From: UTCHB3 sp008363265
GTDB lineage: Bacteria > Bacteroidota > Ignavibacteria > Ignavibacteriales > Ignavibacteriaceae
Length of the DNA: 64,000 nucleotides
Direction of reading: 5' to 3'
Assembly (NCBI GenBank): GCA_045863055.1
Contig: BTUW01000002.1
Span: forward strand, 124,001 to 188,000
The notes below the pieces were generated by a model. That model did not search any database and was not told where the DNA came from. It saw only the letters and a program-made list of their open reading frames with translations. The position numbers and the translations under genes are program-made. The stretch's first letter is position 1. Every line of letters starts with the position of its first letter. Below, piece after piece: positions 1 to 8,164 of the stretch.

Positions 1-257
1 ATCAGGTCCTCCCCTTTACGGCCATCCTTCAGGGAGTTTCCACCCGGGACCCCGTTTTCAGCGAGATACTTCTTCTTGTATCTGAAGTCAAGCAGGGTGT
101 GGAGGTTGTGGTCAGCGTAAATATACACCGATCCTCCATCGCCGCCGTTACCTCCGGAGGGTCCTCCTTTGGGAACGAACTTTTCGCGCCTGAAAGCGAC
201 GGCACCATCGCCGCCTTTACCGGCTCCGATCTCAATACTTACAAAATCTATGAACAT
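1..257 (-). CDS. obg: GTPase Obg, N-terminal part (runs off the window)
   Basis: The first 85 codons of an Obg/CgtA GTPase, read leftward and cut by the window edge. The visible part is the glycine-rich Obg fold that precedes the G domain: it contains VAFRREKFVPKGGPSGGNGG and the LHTLLDFRYKKKY block, both typical of the family. Obg is a ribosome-associated GTPase acting in 50S assembly and stress control; the GTP-binding motifs lie outside this window. The ATG at 255-257 starts 3 nt after the stop codon of the upstream unknown gene (261-1604), so the two are probably co-transcribed. Confidence 0.95.
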   Translation of the reverse strand, partial: MFIDFVSIEIGAGKGGDGAVAFRREKFVPKGGPSGGNGGDGGSVYIYADHNLHTLLDFRYKKKYLAENGVPGGNSLKDGRKGEDL

Positions 258-260
258 CTT

Positions 261-1604
261 TTACCCCTTAAAACTTTTCTCTGTTTTTTCCGTAAGAAGC
301 CTGGCATACTTGTTCTTTTCGTTCAGCCCGGCATTGGCGTAAATTATTGAAAGGAGGTTTTTGGCTTCGGTAAGACTCCGGCACTTCTCGATTGCTTCCA
401 TGCTGTTGAAGAAATCGGAATGGTCACCGTCAAAAACCTGTTGGATTATTTTTATACTCTCATCTTCACTCAAAAGTGAGAGAAGATTCTTTTTCTCCCT
501 TACCTCCGCCATCTTCGGATCAAATTTCGGGGGAAAGCTGAACTCGTACCTTTCAACCTTCTCCTCTTCGAAAATTCTTGACGGGACATCATCATGGATC
601 GAAGGGAGGCTGGCAATTATCTCTTCAGCCTCGGTGGATTTTACCTCCGGTTCTGCCACCTGCTCTTCTTTCGGCTCCACAACCGGTTCGAACTCAACTT
701 TTCGCCGGGGAACAGTCATGAATTCCTCAATGCTGCGGGAAGCCGGCCTGTAAACCGGTCTTTGGGCTTCAGATTGTCCCGCCGGTGAAACGAACATCTC
801 TCCCGGAACCCGGGGCTCAGGCGGTGAATACTCTTTTGAGGGTTTGGGTAAAACCGGTTCTTCGGGGGTTGTCACTTCAGGCGGAAGAGTCGGCCTTTGG
901 GGCTTTATCTCGCGGGTTATGTCGAGACTTGAGTCAAACACAGACTTGTCATCCCCGGTAAGAATGTCCTTTATTTTCCAAACGCTCAACTGATCCTTCC
1001 CCTCAAAGTTCGGTTCAAGTTTGGCGTATTCCTCCTTCAATCCACGTGAGAGAAGGAAGAGTTTCATACATTCCAGATCGAGCAATGCATGCTCATCACC
1101 GAAATTAAAGAAGTGGCTCAGTGCATCGATCCCGTCGGTGATTATCGGCTTAAAATTCGCTGCAAGTAATTTCTTACCGATCTTTTCCATTGTTTCATCG
1201 TAACCCGACTCAACCAGTTTACCCGAACTCAGCAGTCTGTCAAGTATGTCGATGTAATACCGGTAATAGTATACACGGTTTCTCAGATCGTTGATCTTGC
1301 CTTTGGAGACACCATCAACTGCCGGAAAGAGCTGTTTTTTCAGCAGAAAAACGGGATTGAAAAGAAAATTAAGGTTGAACACAGCGGCCTTCTTCAATGT
1401 GGCGAGGATATCATCCCTTCCAAACCGCTTTCCGGCTTCTCCCTGACCGTTGTTCAGCAGGATCCCTTCAGCCCAAAGATACTTTATGAAAGCCGGGTGG
1501 ACCCCCAGCTTCTCCAGTTCCTCTGTCGTGAACGCGGACGCGCCTGAGGCACTTATCGCCTCACTGTTCTTCTTAAGTAATCTTGCTGCTTTTTCTTTGA
1601 ACAT
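261..1604 (-). CDS. Hypothetical protein, 447 aa, directly upstream of obg
   Basis: I do not recognise this protein. Residues 1 to about 210 look globular and mostly helical. A central stretch, about 220-350, is rich in Pro, Glu and Val and looks disordered. A helical C-terminal segment of about 90 residues follows. There is no signal peptide or membrane segment, so a cytoplasmic location is likely. Its stop codon is 3 nt from the obg start, so a role alongside Obg (ribosome-associated) is possible but unproven. The ATG at 1604 follows the terminator hairpin of the sdh operon, so this gene needs its own promoter or read-through. Coding is well supported by length and lack of plausible alternatives on either strand. 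Confidence 0.8.
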   Translation of the reverse strand: MFKEKAARLLKKNSEAISASGASAFTTEELEKLGVHPAFIKYLWAEGILLNNGQGEAGKRFGRDDILATLKKAAVFNLNFLFNPVFLLKKQLFPAVDGVSKGKINDLRNRVYYYRYYIDILDRLLSSGKLVESGYDETMEKIGKKLLAANFKPIITDGIDALSHFFNFGDEHALLDLECMKLFLLSRGLKEEYAKLEPNFEGKDQLSVWKIKDILTGDDKSVFDSSLDITREIKPQRPTLPPEVTTPEEPVLPKPSKEYSPPEPRVPGEMFVSPAGQSEAQRPVYRPASRSIEEFMTVPRRKVEFEPVVEPKEEQVAEPEVKSTEAEEIIASLPSIHDDVPSRIFEEEKVERYEFSFPPKFDPKMAEVREKKNLLSLLSEDESIKIIQQVFDGDHSDFFNSMEAIEKCRSLTEAKNLLSIIYANAGLNEKNKYARLLTEKTEKSFKG

Positions 1605-1615
1605 TTTCGCTTAAC

Positions 1616-1659
1616 AAAAAGGGCTGCCTGACCAATTTCTGATCGATCACCGACAGCCC
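1616..1659 (-). terminator. Rho-independent terminator after sdhB
   Basis: On the minus strand a hairpin with GGGCTG/CAGCCC at its base is followed at once by TTTTT (1616-1620). It lies 20 nt past the sdhB stop codon and separates the sdh operon from the next leftward gene. Confidence 0.7.
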
Positions 1660-1678
1660 GTGATTAAATTATCTGATA

Positions 1679-2419
1679 CTATGAAAGACTTGCTTTCAGA
1701 TACTCTCTGTTTAGGAACGCGATATGTGCCACTGAAATGCCTTTGGGGCATTCAGCTTCGCAGGCGTAGGTATTGGTGCATGAGCCGAAACCTTCTTTGT
1801 CCATCTGAGCTATCATATTTAGCACGCGTTCCTTCCTTTCGACCTTACCCTGAGGCAGGTGCGCAAGGTGCGAAACCTTTGCCGCCACGAAGAGCATCGC
1901 CGAAGCGTTCTTGCACGCTGCAACGCAGGCTCCGCAACCGATGCAGGCCGCCGCGTCCATCGCGAGATCGGCATCCCTTTTAGGGATCGGGATAGCGTTG
2001 CCGTCAGGGGCTGAACCGGTTGAAGCCGATATAAAGCCGCCCGACTGCATAATGCGATCGAATGCGGAACGGTCGACTATACAGTCTTTGATAACCGGGA
2101 AAGGCTGTGCCCTCCACGGTTCAACTGTGATAGTCTCGCCATCCTCAAAGCTTCTCATGAAGAGCTGACAGGCGGTAACCTTCTGCCTCGGACCGTGTGG
2201 CCTTCCGCTGATGTGCAGACTGCACATACCGCAGATGCCCTCGCGGCAGTCGTGATCGAACGCCACAGGCTCTTCATTTTTCGCGATTAGGTCCTCATTC
2301 ATGATGTCAAGCATTTCAAGGAAAGATGTATCCTCGGAGATGTTGTTAACGGTATAGTCAACGAATTTGCCGGGAGTTTTCGCGTTTTTCTGACGCCATA
2401 TTTTTACAGTAAAGTTCAT
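1679..2419 (-). CDS. sdhB: Succinate dehydrogenase/fumarate reductase iron-sulfur subunit
   Basis: Electron-transfer subunit of complex II, passing electrons from SdhA to the quinone site in the membrane. Cluster ligands are all visible: C58, C63, C66 and C84 for the [2Fe-2S] centre, C159-x2-C162-x2-C165-x3-C169 and C214, C220, C224 for the [4Fe-4S] and [3Fe-4S] centres. Length (246 aa) fits the family. It is the last gene of a leftward sdhC-sdhA-sdhB operon, 15 nt after sdhA. With a single b558-type anchor, the complex resembles those of Bacteroidota, Chlorobi and Bacillus subtilis. Direction (succinate oxidation or fumarate reduction) cannot be told from sequence; menaquinone is the likely partner because menG is in the window. 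Confidence 0.96.
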   Translation of the reverse strand: MNFTVKIWRQKNAKTPGKFVDYTVNNISEDTSFLEMLDIMNEDLIAKNEEPVAFDHDCREGICGMCSLHISGRPHGPRQKVTACQLFMRSFEDGETITVEPWRAQPFPVIKDCIVDRSAFDRIMQSGGFISASTGSAPDGNAIPIPKRDADLAMDAAACIGCGACVAACKNASAMLFVAAKVSHLAHLPQGKVERKERVLNMIAQMDKEGFGSCTNTYACEAECPKGISVAHIAFLNREYLKASLS

Positions 2420-2434
2420 ATTTACGCTCCTTTC

Positions 2435-4348
2435 CTATTTGTAGCTTCTCTGGCTGGGTTTGCAGTATTCGAATGTGAGTTCTTCTTTGTGGAGTTTCGG
2501 TTCCGCACCCACACCCTTGAACTCCCATGCAGCCGCATAGCTAAAGTTCTCATCATCTCTTTTCGCTTCATTGTCTTCAGTTTGCGATTCCTCCCTGAAG
2601 TGACCGCCGCATGACTCACGTCTGTGAAGTGCATCCACGGCCATCAGTTCGGCGAGCTCGAGGAAGTCGGCAACCCTTCCGGCTTTTTCGAGTGACTGGT
2701 TCAATTCTTCCGATTCGCCAAGCACTCTTACATTCTTCCAGAAATCATCACGAAGTTCGCGGATCTCGGCGATCGCTTCCTTCAGTCCGGCCTCGTTACG
2801 GCCCATACCGACCTTGTCCCACATGATCTTGCCGAGCTTTTTGTGGAAATAATCGACTGATTTGGTGCCCTTAACGGCGAGTAGCCTGTCGATAACGCTC
2901 TTTACGTTCTTCTCGGCTTCAGCGAACTCGGGGGCATCAGTTGAAACTTTCGGGAACTGTGTGCCGCCAAGATATCCGCCAAGGGTGTAAGGAAGTATGA
3001 AATAACCGTCGGCCAGACCCTGCATCAGAGCAGAGGCTCCGAGCCTGTTGGCGCCGTGATCGGAGAAGTTAGCTTCTCCCGCGGCGAACAGTCCGGGGAT
3101 CGTGGTCTGCAGGTTATAGTCAACCCATAAGCCACCCATGGTGTAGTGAACCGCGGGATAGATCCTCATCGGCACTTCGTACGGGTTTTCATCTGTGATC
3201 TCATAATACATGTCGAAGAGGTTGCCGTATTTTTCTTCGATCTTTGCTTTGCCCTGACGCTTGATCGCGTCGGCAAAATCGAGGTAGACGGCCATCTTCG
3301 AAGCACCAACCCCTCTTCCCTCGTCGCATACCTGTTTCGCCGCTCGTGAAGCCACATCGCGGGGAACGAGGTTACCGAACGATGGATAGCGGCGTTCGAG
3401 GTAGTAATCCCTCTCCGCTTCCGGAATGTCGTTTGGTTTGCGGGTGTCACCCTTTTTCATCGGCACCCATACTCGACCGTCGTTTCTGAGACTCTCAGAC
3501 ATAAGGGTCAGTTTCGACTGATGTTCACCGCTGACAGGGATACATGTCGGGTGGATCTGCACGAAGCACGGATTACCAAAATAAGCACCTCTTTTATGGG
3601 CGCGCCAGATGGCGGTAGTGTTACAACCCTTCGCGTTGGTCGAGAGGTAGTAAACGTTTCCGTAACCGCCTGTTGCGAGTACAACCGCATCGGCAGCGTG
3701 TCTCTCAAGCTCGCCGGTTACCATGTTCCTGGCGATGATACCACGCGCTCTGCCGTCGATAACAACAACATCAAGAATCTCGTGACGCTCGTACATTTTA
3801 ACGGTACCGAGTCCGACCTGGCGTGAAAGGGCACTGTATGCCCCGAGAAGAAGCTGCTGACCTGTCTGGCCTCTTGCATAAAAAGTTCTTGAAACCTGAG
3901 CGCCACCGAATGAACGGTTGTCGAGGTATCCGCCGTACTCACGGGCGAAAGGTACACCCTGGGCGACACACTGGTCGATGATATCAACACTAAGCTCGGC
4001 GAGTCGGTAAACATTTGCCTCACGTGCACGGTAGTCGCCCCCTTTTACGGTGTCATAAAAAAGTCTGTAGATCGAGTCACCGTCGTTTCTGTAATTCTTG
4101 GCGGCATTGATGCCACCCTGCGCGGCTATCGAGTGAGCACGGCGGGCGCTGTCCTGATAAGCGAAAGCAGAGACTTCATAACCCATTTCACCAAGCGTGG
4201 CAGCAGCCGCACCACCGGCAAGCCCCGTGCCCACTATGATGATCTTGTGTTTTCTTCTGTTTGCGGGGTTTACGAGTTTAAGATTGAACTTGTGGTCGTA
4301 CCACTTCTTTTCTATCGGTCCGGAAGGGATCTTAGAATCTAAAGCCAT
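2435..4348 (-). CDS. sdhA: Succinate dehydrogenase/fumarate reductase flavoprotein subunit
   Basis: Catalytic flavoprotein of complex II, interconverting succinate and fumarate. The N-terminal FAD-binding motif is at about residues 36-58 (IIIVGTGLAGGAAAATLGE). The flavin-linking histidine is H72 in AHSIAAQGGIN. Substrate-binding HPT and HRRESCGGHFREE blocks are present further on. At 637 aa it matches the b558-family flavoproteins, which are slightly longer than the E. coli type. Its ATG overlaps the sdhC stop by one base (TAATG), which suggests translational coupling. Which direction the enzyme runs in the cell is not decided by the sequence. Confidence 0.96.
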   Translation of the reverse strand: MALDSKIPSGPIEKKWYDHKFNLKLVNPANRRKHKIIIVGTGLAGGAAAATLGEMGYEVSAFAYQDSARRAHSIAAQGGINAAKNYRNDGDSIYRLFYDTVKGGDYRAREANVYRLAELSVDIIDQCVAQGVPFAREYGGYLDNRSFGGAQVSRTFYARGQTGQQLLLGAYSALSRQVGLGTVKMYERHEILDVVVIDGRARGIIARNMVTGELERHAADAVVLATGGYGNVYYLSTNAKGCNTTAIWRAHKRGAYFGNPCFVQIHPTCIPVSGEHQSKLTLMSESLRNDGRVWVPMKKGDTRKPNDIPEAERDYYLERRYPSFGNLVPRDVASRAAKQVCDEGRGVGASKMAVYLDFADAIKRQGKAKIEEKYGNLFDMYYEITDENPYEVPMRIYPAVHYTMGGLWVDYNLQTTIPGLFAAGEANFSDHGANRLGASALMQGLADGYFILPYTLGGYLGGTQFPKVSTDAPEFAEAEKNVKSVIDRLLAVKGTKSVDYFHKKLGKIMWDKVGMGRNEAGLKEAIAEIRELRDDFWKNVRVLGESEELNQSLEKAGRVADFLELAELMAVDALHRRESCGGHFREESQTEDNEAKRDDENFSYAAAWEFKGVGAEPKLHKEELTFEYCKPSQRSYK

Positions 4349-5016
4349 TATTTACCTCCTAATCCAAGTAAAAAGTAGAGCGGTATGATCGCGTAAAGCA
4401 GAGGTATGATGACAGCAATGCCAAGCCCCAACCCTTTGATGAGCCCTTCGAACTTCTTGCCGAGGATACCAAAGGTCTGAAACGCGCTCTGAAAACCATG
4501 GTTCAGGTGCAGACCGAGAAGTACCATGGCAACTACATAAAAAATTGAATACACGGGATCTTTGAATGTTTCGGAGACAAGCTTGAACATGTCGTGCTCT
4601 CCCCCAAATCGCGCTTTTGCAAAGAAATTAATAAGGTGAATGATCAGAAAAACTATGATTATGCTCCCGGAGAGCATCATCGAACGTGAGGTCCATTTGC
4701 TGTTGGCGTTCGCGTTTCTCGTTTCATACGATACAGGTCTGGCACCTTTATTCTGCAACCACAGTTTTGTGCCGATGAACATGTGGAAAACAAACCCGAG
4801 AACGAGTCCGATCTCAAGGATACGGATCACCGGATTTGATGACATGAATTCCGAGTATTTGTTGAAGGCTGTTTTGGCAGCTTCAGCATCGGGATTCAGA
4901 AGTTGCAGGTTCCCTGCAAGATGCACGATAAGGAAGGATATTAAAAAGAGCCCCGTAAAGCCTGAAACGAGTTTCTGGCCTATCGAAGAGCTCAGGAACC
5001 GTAAAAACCATCCCAT
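4348..5016 (-). CDS. sdhC: Succinate dehydrogenase cytochrome b558 subunit
   Basis: Membrane anchor of complex II. About five hydrophobic helices are visible, with histidines in or near helices (FLIVHLAGN, FVFHMFIG, IIHLINFF, LGLHLNHGF) that could bind two haems, as in the single-subunit b558 family. There is no separate sdhD, consistent with that family. First gene of the operon; stop overlaps the sdhA start. The 170-nt space upstream carries a GC-rich hairpin but no clear promoter that I can name. Confidence 0.93.
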   Translation of the reverse strand: MGWFLRFLSSSIGQKLVSGFTGLFLISFLIVHLAGNLQLLNPDAEAAKTAFNKYSEFMSSNPVIRILEIGLVLGFVFHMFIGTKLWLQNKGARPVSYETRNANANSKWTSRSMMLSGSIIIVFLIIHLINFFAKARFGGEHDMFKLVSETFKDPVYSIFYVVAMVLLGLHLNHGFQSAFQTFGILGKKFEGLIKGLGLGIAVIIPLLYAIIPLYFLLGLGGK

Positions 5017-5062
5017 TGCATTGATCTCCGAAAAAAAATTGAGTGTAGAATTAAACAGATCA

Positions 5063-5093
5063 GCGGCTTTCCCCGTTCAACGGAAAAAGCCGC
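5063..5093. terminator. GC-rich hairpin between the 5189-6544 gene and sdhC
   Basis: Perfect GCGGCTTT/AAAGCCGC stem enclosing an inner CCGTT/AACGG stem. It lies downstream of the leftward gene at 5189-6544. The A-run is on the plus-strand 3' side, so a classical T-tail is missing on the minus strand. It may act as a weak terminator or an sdh leader structure. Confidence 0.4.
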
Positions 5094-5188
5094 CACAAAA
5101 AAAATATTTTAGACAGTAAAATTATTGAATATCGCAGTGATAATCAAACTGAAACGGGACTGAAAGGCCGCCGTCTCACCGGTCTCAA

Positions 5189-6544
5189 TTAGAAATTGAA
5201 CGGCATTACGAAACTAACCCTGGGCTCGATCCTCTTCTGTGGTTCATAGCCGATCACATTGTTCGAACCGTCCCTGATGGGGAGGTAAGTCCAGTGATAA
5301 ACAAGTGAAACGATAAGGAACTTGTAGGGTTTATAACCGGCTTCAACATAAGCGTGTGATCTTTCATCCGTGGTGAAAAGTTCAGACTCGCTCTGAATGC
5401 CTGTTTTGTCGTATCCGGCATAAAGAACGTAAGCCCCATCTTTCGGTGAAAGGTCTGCCTTCAACTGAAGAATACCGCTGTTCGGGGTCTTGTCGAGTCT
5501 CTGATAGCTTCCGTAAACGGTGGCATAGTTCAGCACGTCAGCTCTGAGGGCTCCGAACCAGCCGTTGTCGGCATTGGTGATAGCTTCAAGAGCCATAACT
5601 TTTCCTGCGGGCATGCCGCCCATATCCCTGTATCTTTCGATCTCATAAAGAGCATCGAAGTAGTTGGGAAGGAACTTTCCGTCGTTGAACCTGCGCTCAA
5701 ACTTGGTTGACAGATTAACGATCCCGAGACCTTTAAGCGATACCATAAAACCGGTATTGAAGCCTGAACCGTAATCGGTGAACTTGGTGTAGTTCGTGTA
5801 GATGTCAAAAGAGATCAGATCGTTATTGATGATCGGAAGGCCGAGATCAACAGAATAACCTGTCATGGCGCCCTTCTCCTCGGTACCGATCGGAACACCG
5901 AATGAATCATATTTAGGAACCACTCTGGCTTTGCTGTTGAAGTCGCCCGCGAATGAGAAACCCAATTCGAGATTGCTCAGAACGGGTATCTTCGCAGAAC
6001 CTTCAGAGAGACGGAGAGGTCTTACGTAACCTCTGACACCACCAACACCACCTGAGGCGAAATCACTGTACATCGACTCGAAGCCCCACTTGTCGAAGTC
6101 GATATCAAGATTGAAACCGGTCTTCCTGTTGTCGAAAGAGGCGCTGTTGTTGTACATGTAAATAAGGTTACCCTGGCCAAGGGTGTAGTAGTCGACCATA
6201 CCGATCTTGGCGTAGATATCGTCTTTCTTCTGTCCGTATCTTACATAACGGATGATCGAGAGGATCTGCGAGGCAGTCTTGTAATTTTCGTCACGAAGCT
6301 TTCCCTCGGGTGTGAACTCAAGGTTGAGATCGAGACCAACCCCAAACTTCTTGAAACCGACATCCGGAGTAAGTCTGAGATTGTAGTGAGGTTTCCCGTC
6401 GATCCAGATGAGACCTGCACCACCGGAAAAATTGCCGGTGCCTGCACCGGGGACCTTGGTGAAGTCTTCAAAGTTTTCCATCTGAGCGCTCACGTTCAGC
6501 GAGATGAATGCCAGAAGCGAGAGTATGAGTAATGTTCTCTTCAT
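5189..6544 (-). CDS. Predicted outer-membrane or periplasmic protein, 451 aa
   Basis: Has a clear Sec signal peptide (MKRTLLILSLLAFISLNVSA, cleavage expected before Q21). The rest has alternating hydrophobic/polar stretches with many aromatic residues and ends in Phe (FVMPFNF), the pattern of an outer-membrane beta-barrel. No enzyme motif is seen. I cannot name a family; a porin-like or structural barrel is the simplest reading. It is a single leftward gene, divergent from the prenyltransferase group, with an A/T-rich shared upstream region (6545-6650). Confidence 0.75.
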   Translation of the reverse strand: MKRTLLILSLLAFISLNVSAQMENFEDFTKVPGAGTGNFSGGAGLIWIDGKPHYNLRLTPDVGFKKFGVGLDLNLEFTPEGKLRDENYKTASQILSIIRYVRYGQKKDDIYAKIGMVDYYTLGQGNLIYMYNNSASFDNRKTGFNLDIDFDKWGFESMYSDFASGGVGGVRGYVRPLRLSEGSAKIPVLSNLELGFSFAGDFNSKARVVPKYDSFGVPIGTEEKGAMTGYSVDLGLPIINNDLISFDIYTNYTKFTDYGSGFNTGFMVSLKGLGIVNLSTKFERRFNDGKFLPNYFDALYEIERYRDMGGMPAGKVMALEAITNADNGWFGALRADVLNYATVYGSYQRLDKTPNSGILQLKADLSPKDGAYVLYAGYDKTGIQSESELFTTDERSHAYVEAGYKPYKFLIVSLVYHWTYLPIRDGSNNVIGYEPQKRIEPRVSFVMPFNF

Positions 6545-6614
6545 TGTGTCCTCAATTAGTGAATTCTTTTCGATTGCAAAATATTAAAAAATAACAATTT
6601 AATATATGTTTTTT

Positions 6615-6622
6615 TATATTTG
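6615..6622 (+). promoter_or_regulatory. TAnnTTTG-type -7 promoter element
   Basis: TATATTTG matches the Bacteroidota -7 consensus TAnnTTTG. It lies about 45-50 nt upstream of the proposed CTG start of the prenyltransferase gene. No good -33 TTTG is visible. Confidence 0.45.
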
Positions 6623-6668
6623 CCACGGAGTTTTATCAATCTAATTTCTCAACCGGGAGAGGTTCTTT

Positions 6669-7496
6669 CTGCTTACACTTTTCAGACCCCTGAATTTTCT
6701 GATCACTCTGATCACCGGATTTATTGCAGTTCTAATCGCCGAGAATGGCGAACTTACCCACGCCACCCTTTACTTCGGCGTTCTTACGGGTGTCTCAGCT
6801 GCACTGATCGGCGCGGGTGGCAACATTATTAACGATATTCTTGATGTGGAGATCGACAGGATCAACCGCCCCGACCGCCCCCTTCCCGCCGGAAAAGTGA
6901 CCGTAACCACCGCGACGAGGCTCTACATTTTTTCTAAAATGTTCGGGATATTTTTCGCGGCTATGGCGGGGATAATTCCGGCTCTGATCGCGGCGGCGTC
7001 ATCGTTCATCATCTTTTTTTATTCCTATTTTCTGAAAAATATCCCTTTGGTGGGAAATTTTACAGTGTCGGTTTTCACCGGGATGGTCTTCATTTTCGGT
7101 GCTTCCACTGTTAATAACTATTCAAATGCTCTATTTCCCTTTATCTTCGCTTTCATGATCAACATGGTAAGGGAAGTGGTGAAGGATGTGGAAGATATTG
7201 AGGGTGACACCGCGGAGAACGTACGTACTTTTCCGGTGATATTCGGGGTGGAACCCGCGCGGAAACTTGCGGTGATCATCACTTTGCTGCTCATTACTGT
7301 AACTTTCGTCCCCTTCCTTTTGCAGGTTTACAGGATCGAATATCTCGTGGTGATCGCCGTCTCTGTGGCTCCCGCGCTTATTTCCGTGATCCGGGACACC
7401 ACCCGCGCAAAGGAGAAGAAGGATTGGGGCAGGATCAGTGGACACCTTAAATTGATCATGATACTTGGCATTCTGGCCATCATCGCAGGTATATGA
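6669..7496 (+). CDS. UbiA-family prenyltransferase (geranylgeranylglycerol-phosphate geranylgeranyltransferase-like), CTG start
   Basis: Integral membrane prenyltransferase. The first Asp-rich motif is NDxxDxxxD (N55, D56, D59, D63 counted from the proposed start), followed by INRPDRPLPAGK. A second motif, DVEDIEGDTAENVRTFP, is at about residue 175. The INRPDRPLP block resembles archaeal-type digeranylgeranylglyceryl phosphate synthases, but other UbiA substrates remain possible. The frame is open back to a TAA at 6642 and has no ATG, GTG or TTG before the Asp motif. A start at GTG 6846 would remove it. CTG at 6669 sits 6 nt after GGGAGAGG and gives a normal N-terminus (LFRPLNF) and length (275 aa). 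The 3' end overlaps rnhB by 4 nt (ATGA). Confidence 0.85.
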   Translation: MLTLFRPLNFLITLITGFIAVLIAENGELTHATLYFGVLTGVSAALIGAGGNIINDILDVEIDRINRPDRPLPAGKVTVTTATRLYIFSKMFGIFFAAMAGIIPALIAAASSFIIFFYSYFLKNIPLVGNFTVSVFTGMVFIFGASTVNNYSNALFPFIFAFMINMVREVVKDVEDIEGDTAENVRTFPVIFGVEPARKLAVIITLLLITVTFVPFLLQVYRIEYLVVIAVSVAPALISVIRDTTRAKEKKDWGRISGHLKLIMILGILAIIAGI

Positions 7497-8104
7497 AACA
7501 GTTTGACGATCACTACCGGGAGTTATACAGCACCCCCTTCCTCGCCGGAACCGATGAGGCAGGCAGGGGCCCTCTCGCCGGACCGGTGATGGCAGCGGCA
7601 GTTATACTCCCTGAAAATTTCGATCTTAAAGAGATCAACGATTCGAAAAAACTGACCGCGAAAAAACGGGATGAACTCTGGGATAAAATTTACACTTACG
7701 CCCTCTCGGTAAGGTTCACCGCGATCGATTCGGAAGAGATCGACAGAATAAATATCCTGAATGCCTCCCTGAAAGCGATGAAGATTTCCGTGGAGGGCCT
7801 CTCGGAAAAACCGGGAGTGATACTTATTGACGGCAACAAACGGTTTGAGTCCGAGGTACCCCTCCATCCCATAGTGAAGGGGGACGCGAAGTCACTCACC
7901 GTTGCAGCCGCATCGATAATCGCGAAGGTTGCCAGGGACCGCGCGATGATGGAACTTGACCGCGTCTTCCCCGAATACGGGTGGGCACACAATAAAGGGT
8001 ACCCAACCAGGGAACACATCGCTGCACTGAAAAAACACGGACCGACATTCTACCACCGGAAAACTTTTATCGACCATATTATCAGTCCGGGATTGTTCGA
8101 TTGA
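7493..8104 (+). CDS. rnhB: Ribonuclease HII
   Basis: Cleaves RNA-DNA hybrids and single ribonucleotides in DNA. The family signature DEAGRGPLAGPV is at residues 21-32, giving the catalytic D21 and E22. Further conserved blocks are ILIDGNKRF and AASIIAKVARDRAM with its acidic residue. Length 203 aa is normal. The start overlaps the upstream prenyltransferase stop by 4 nt, so translation is probably coupled. Confidence 0.96.
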   Translation: MKQFDDHYRELYSTPFLAGTDEAGRGPLAGPVMAAAVILPENFDLKEINDSKKLTAKKRDELWDKIYTYALSVRFTAIDSEEIDRINILNASLKAMKISVEGLSEKPGVILIDGNKRFESEVPLHPIVKGDAKSLTVAAASIIAKVARDRAMMELDRVFPEYGWAHNKGYPTREHIAALKKHGPTFYHRKTFIDHIISPGLFD

Positions 8105-8164
8105 TCCCATCATGTTCATTAAAATTTTAAGAATTGATCCGAAAATATTCCAACGGAGAAAATT

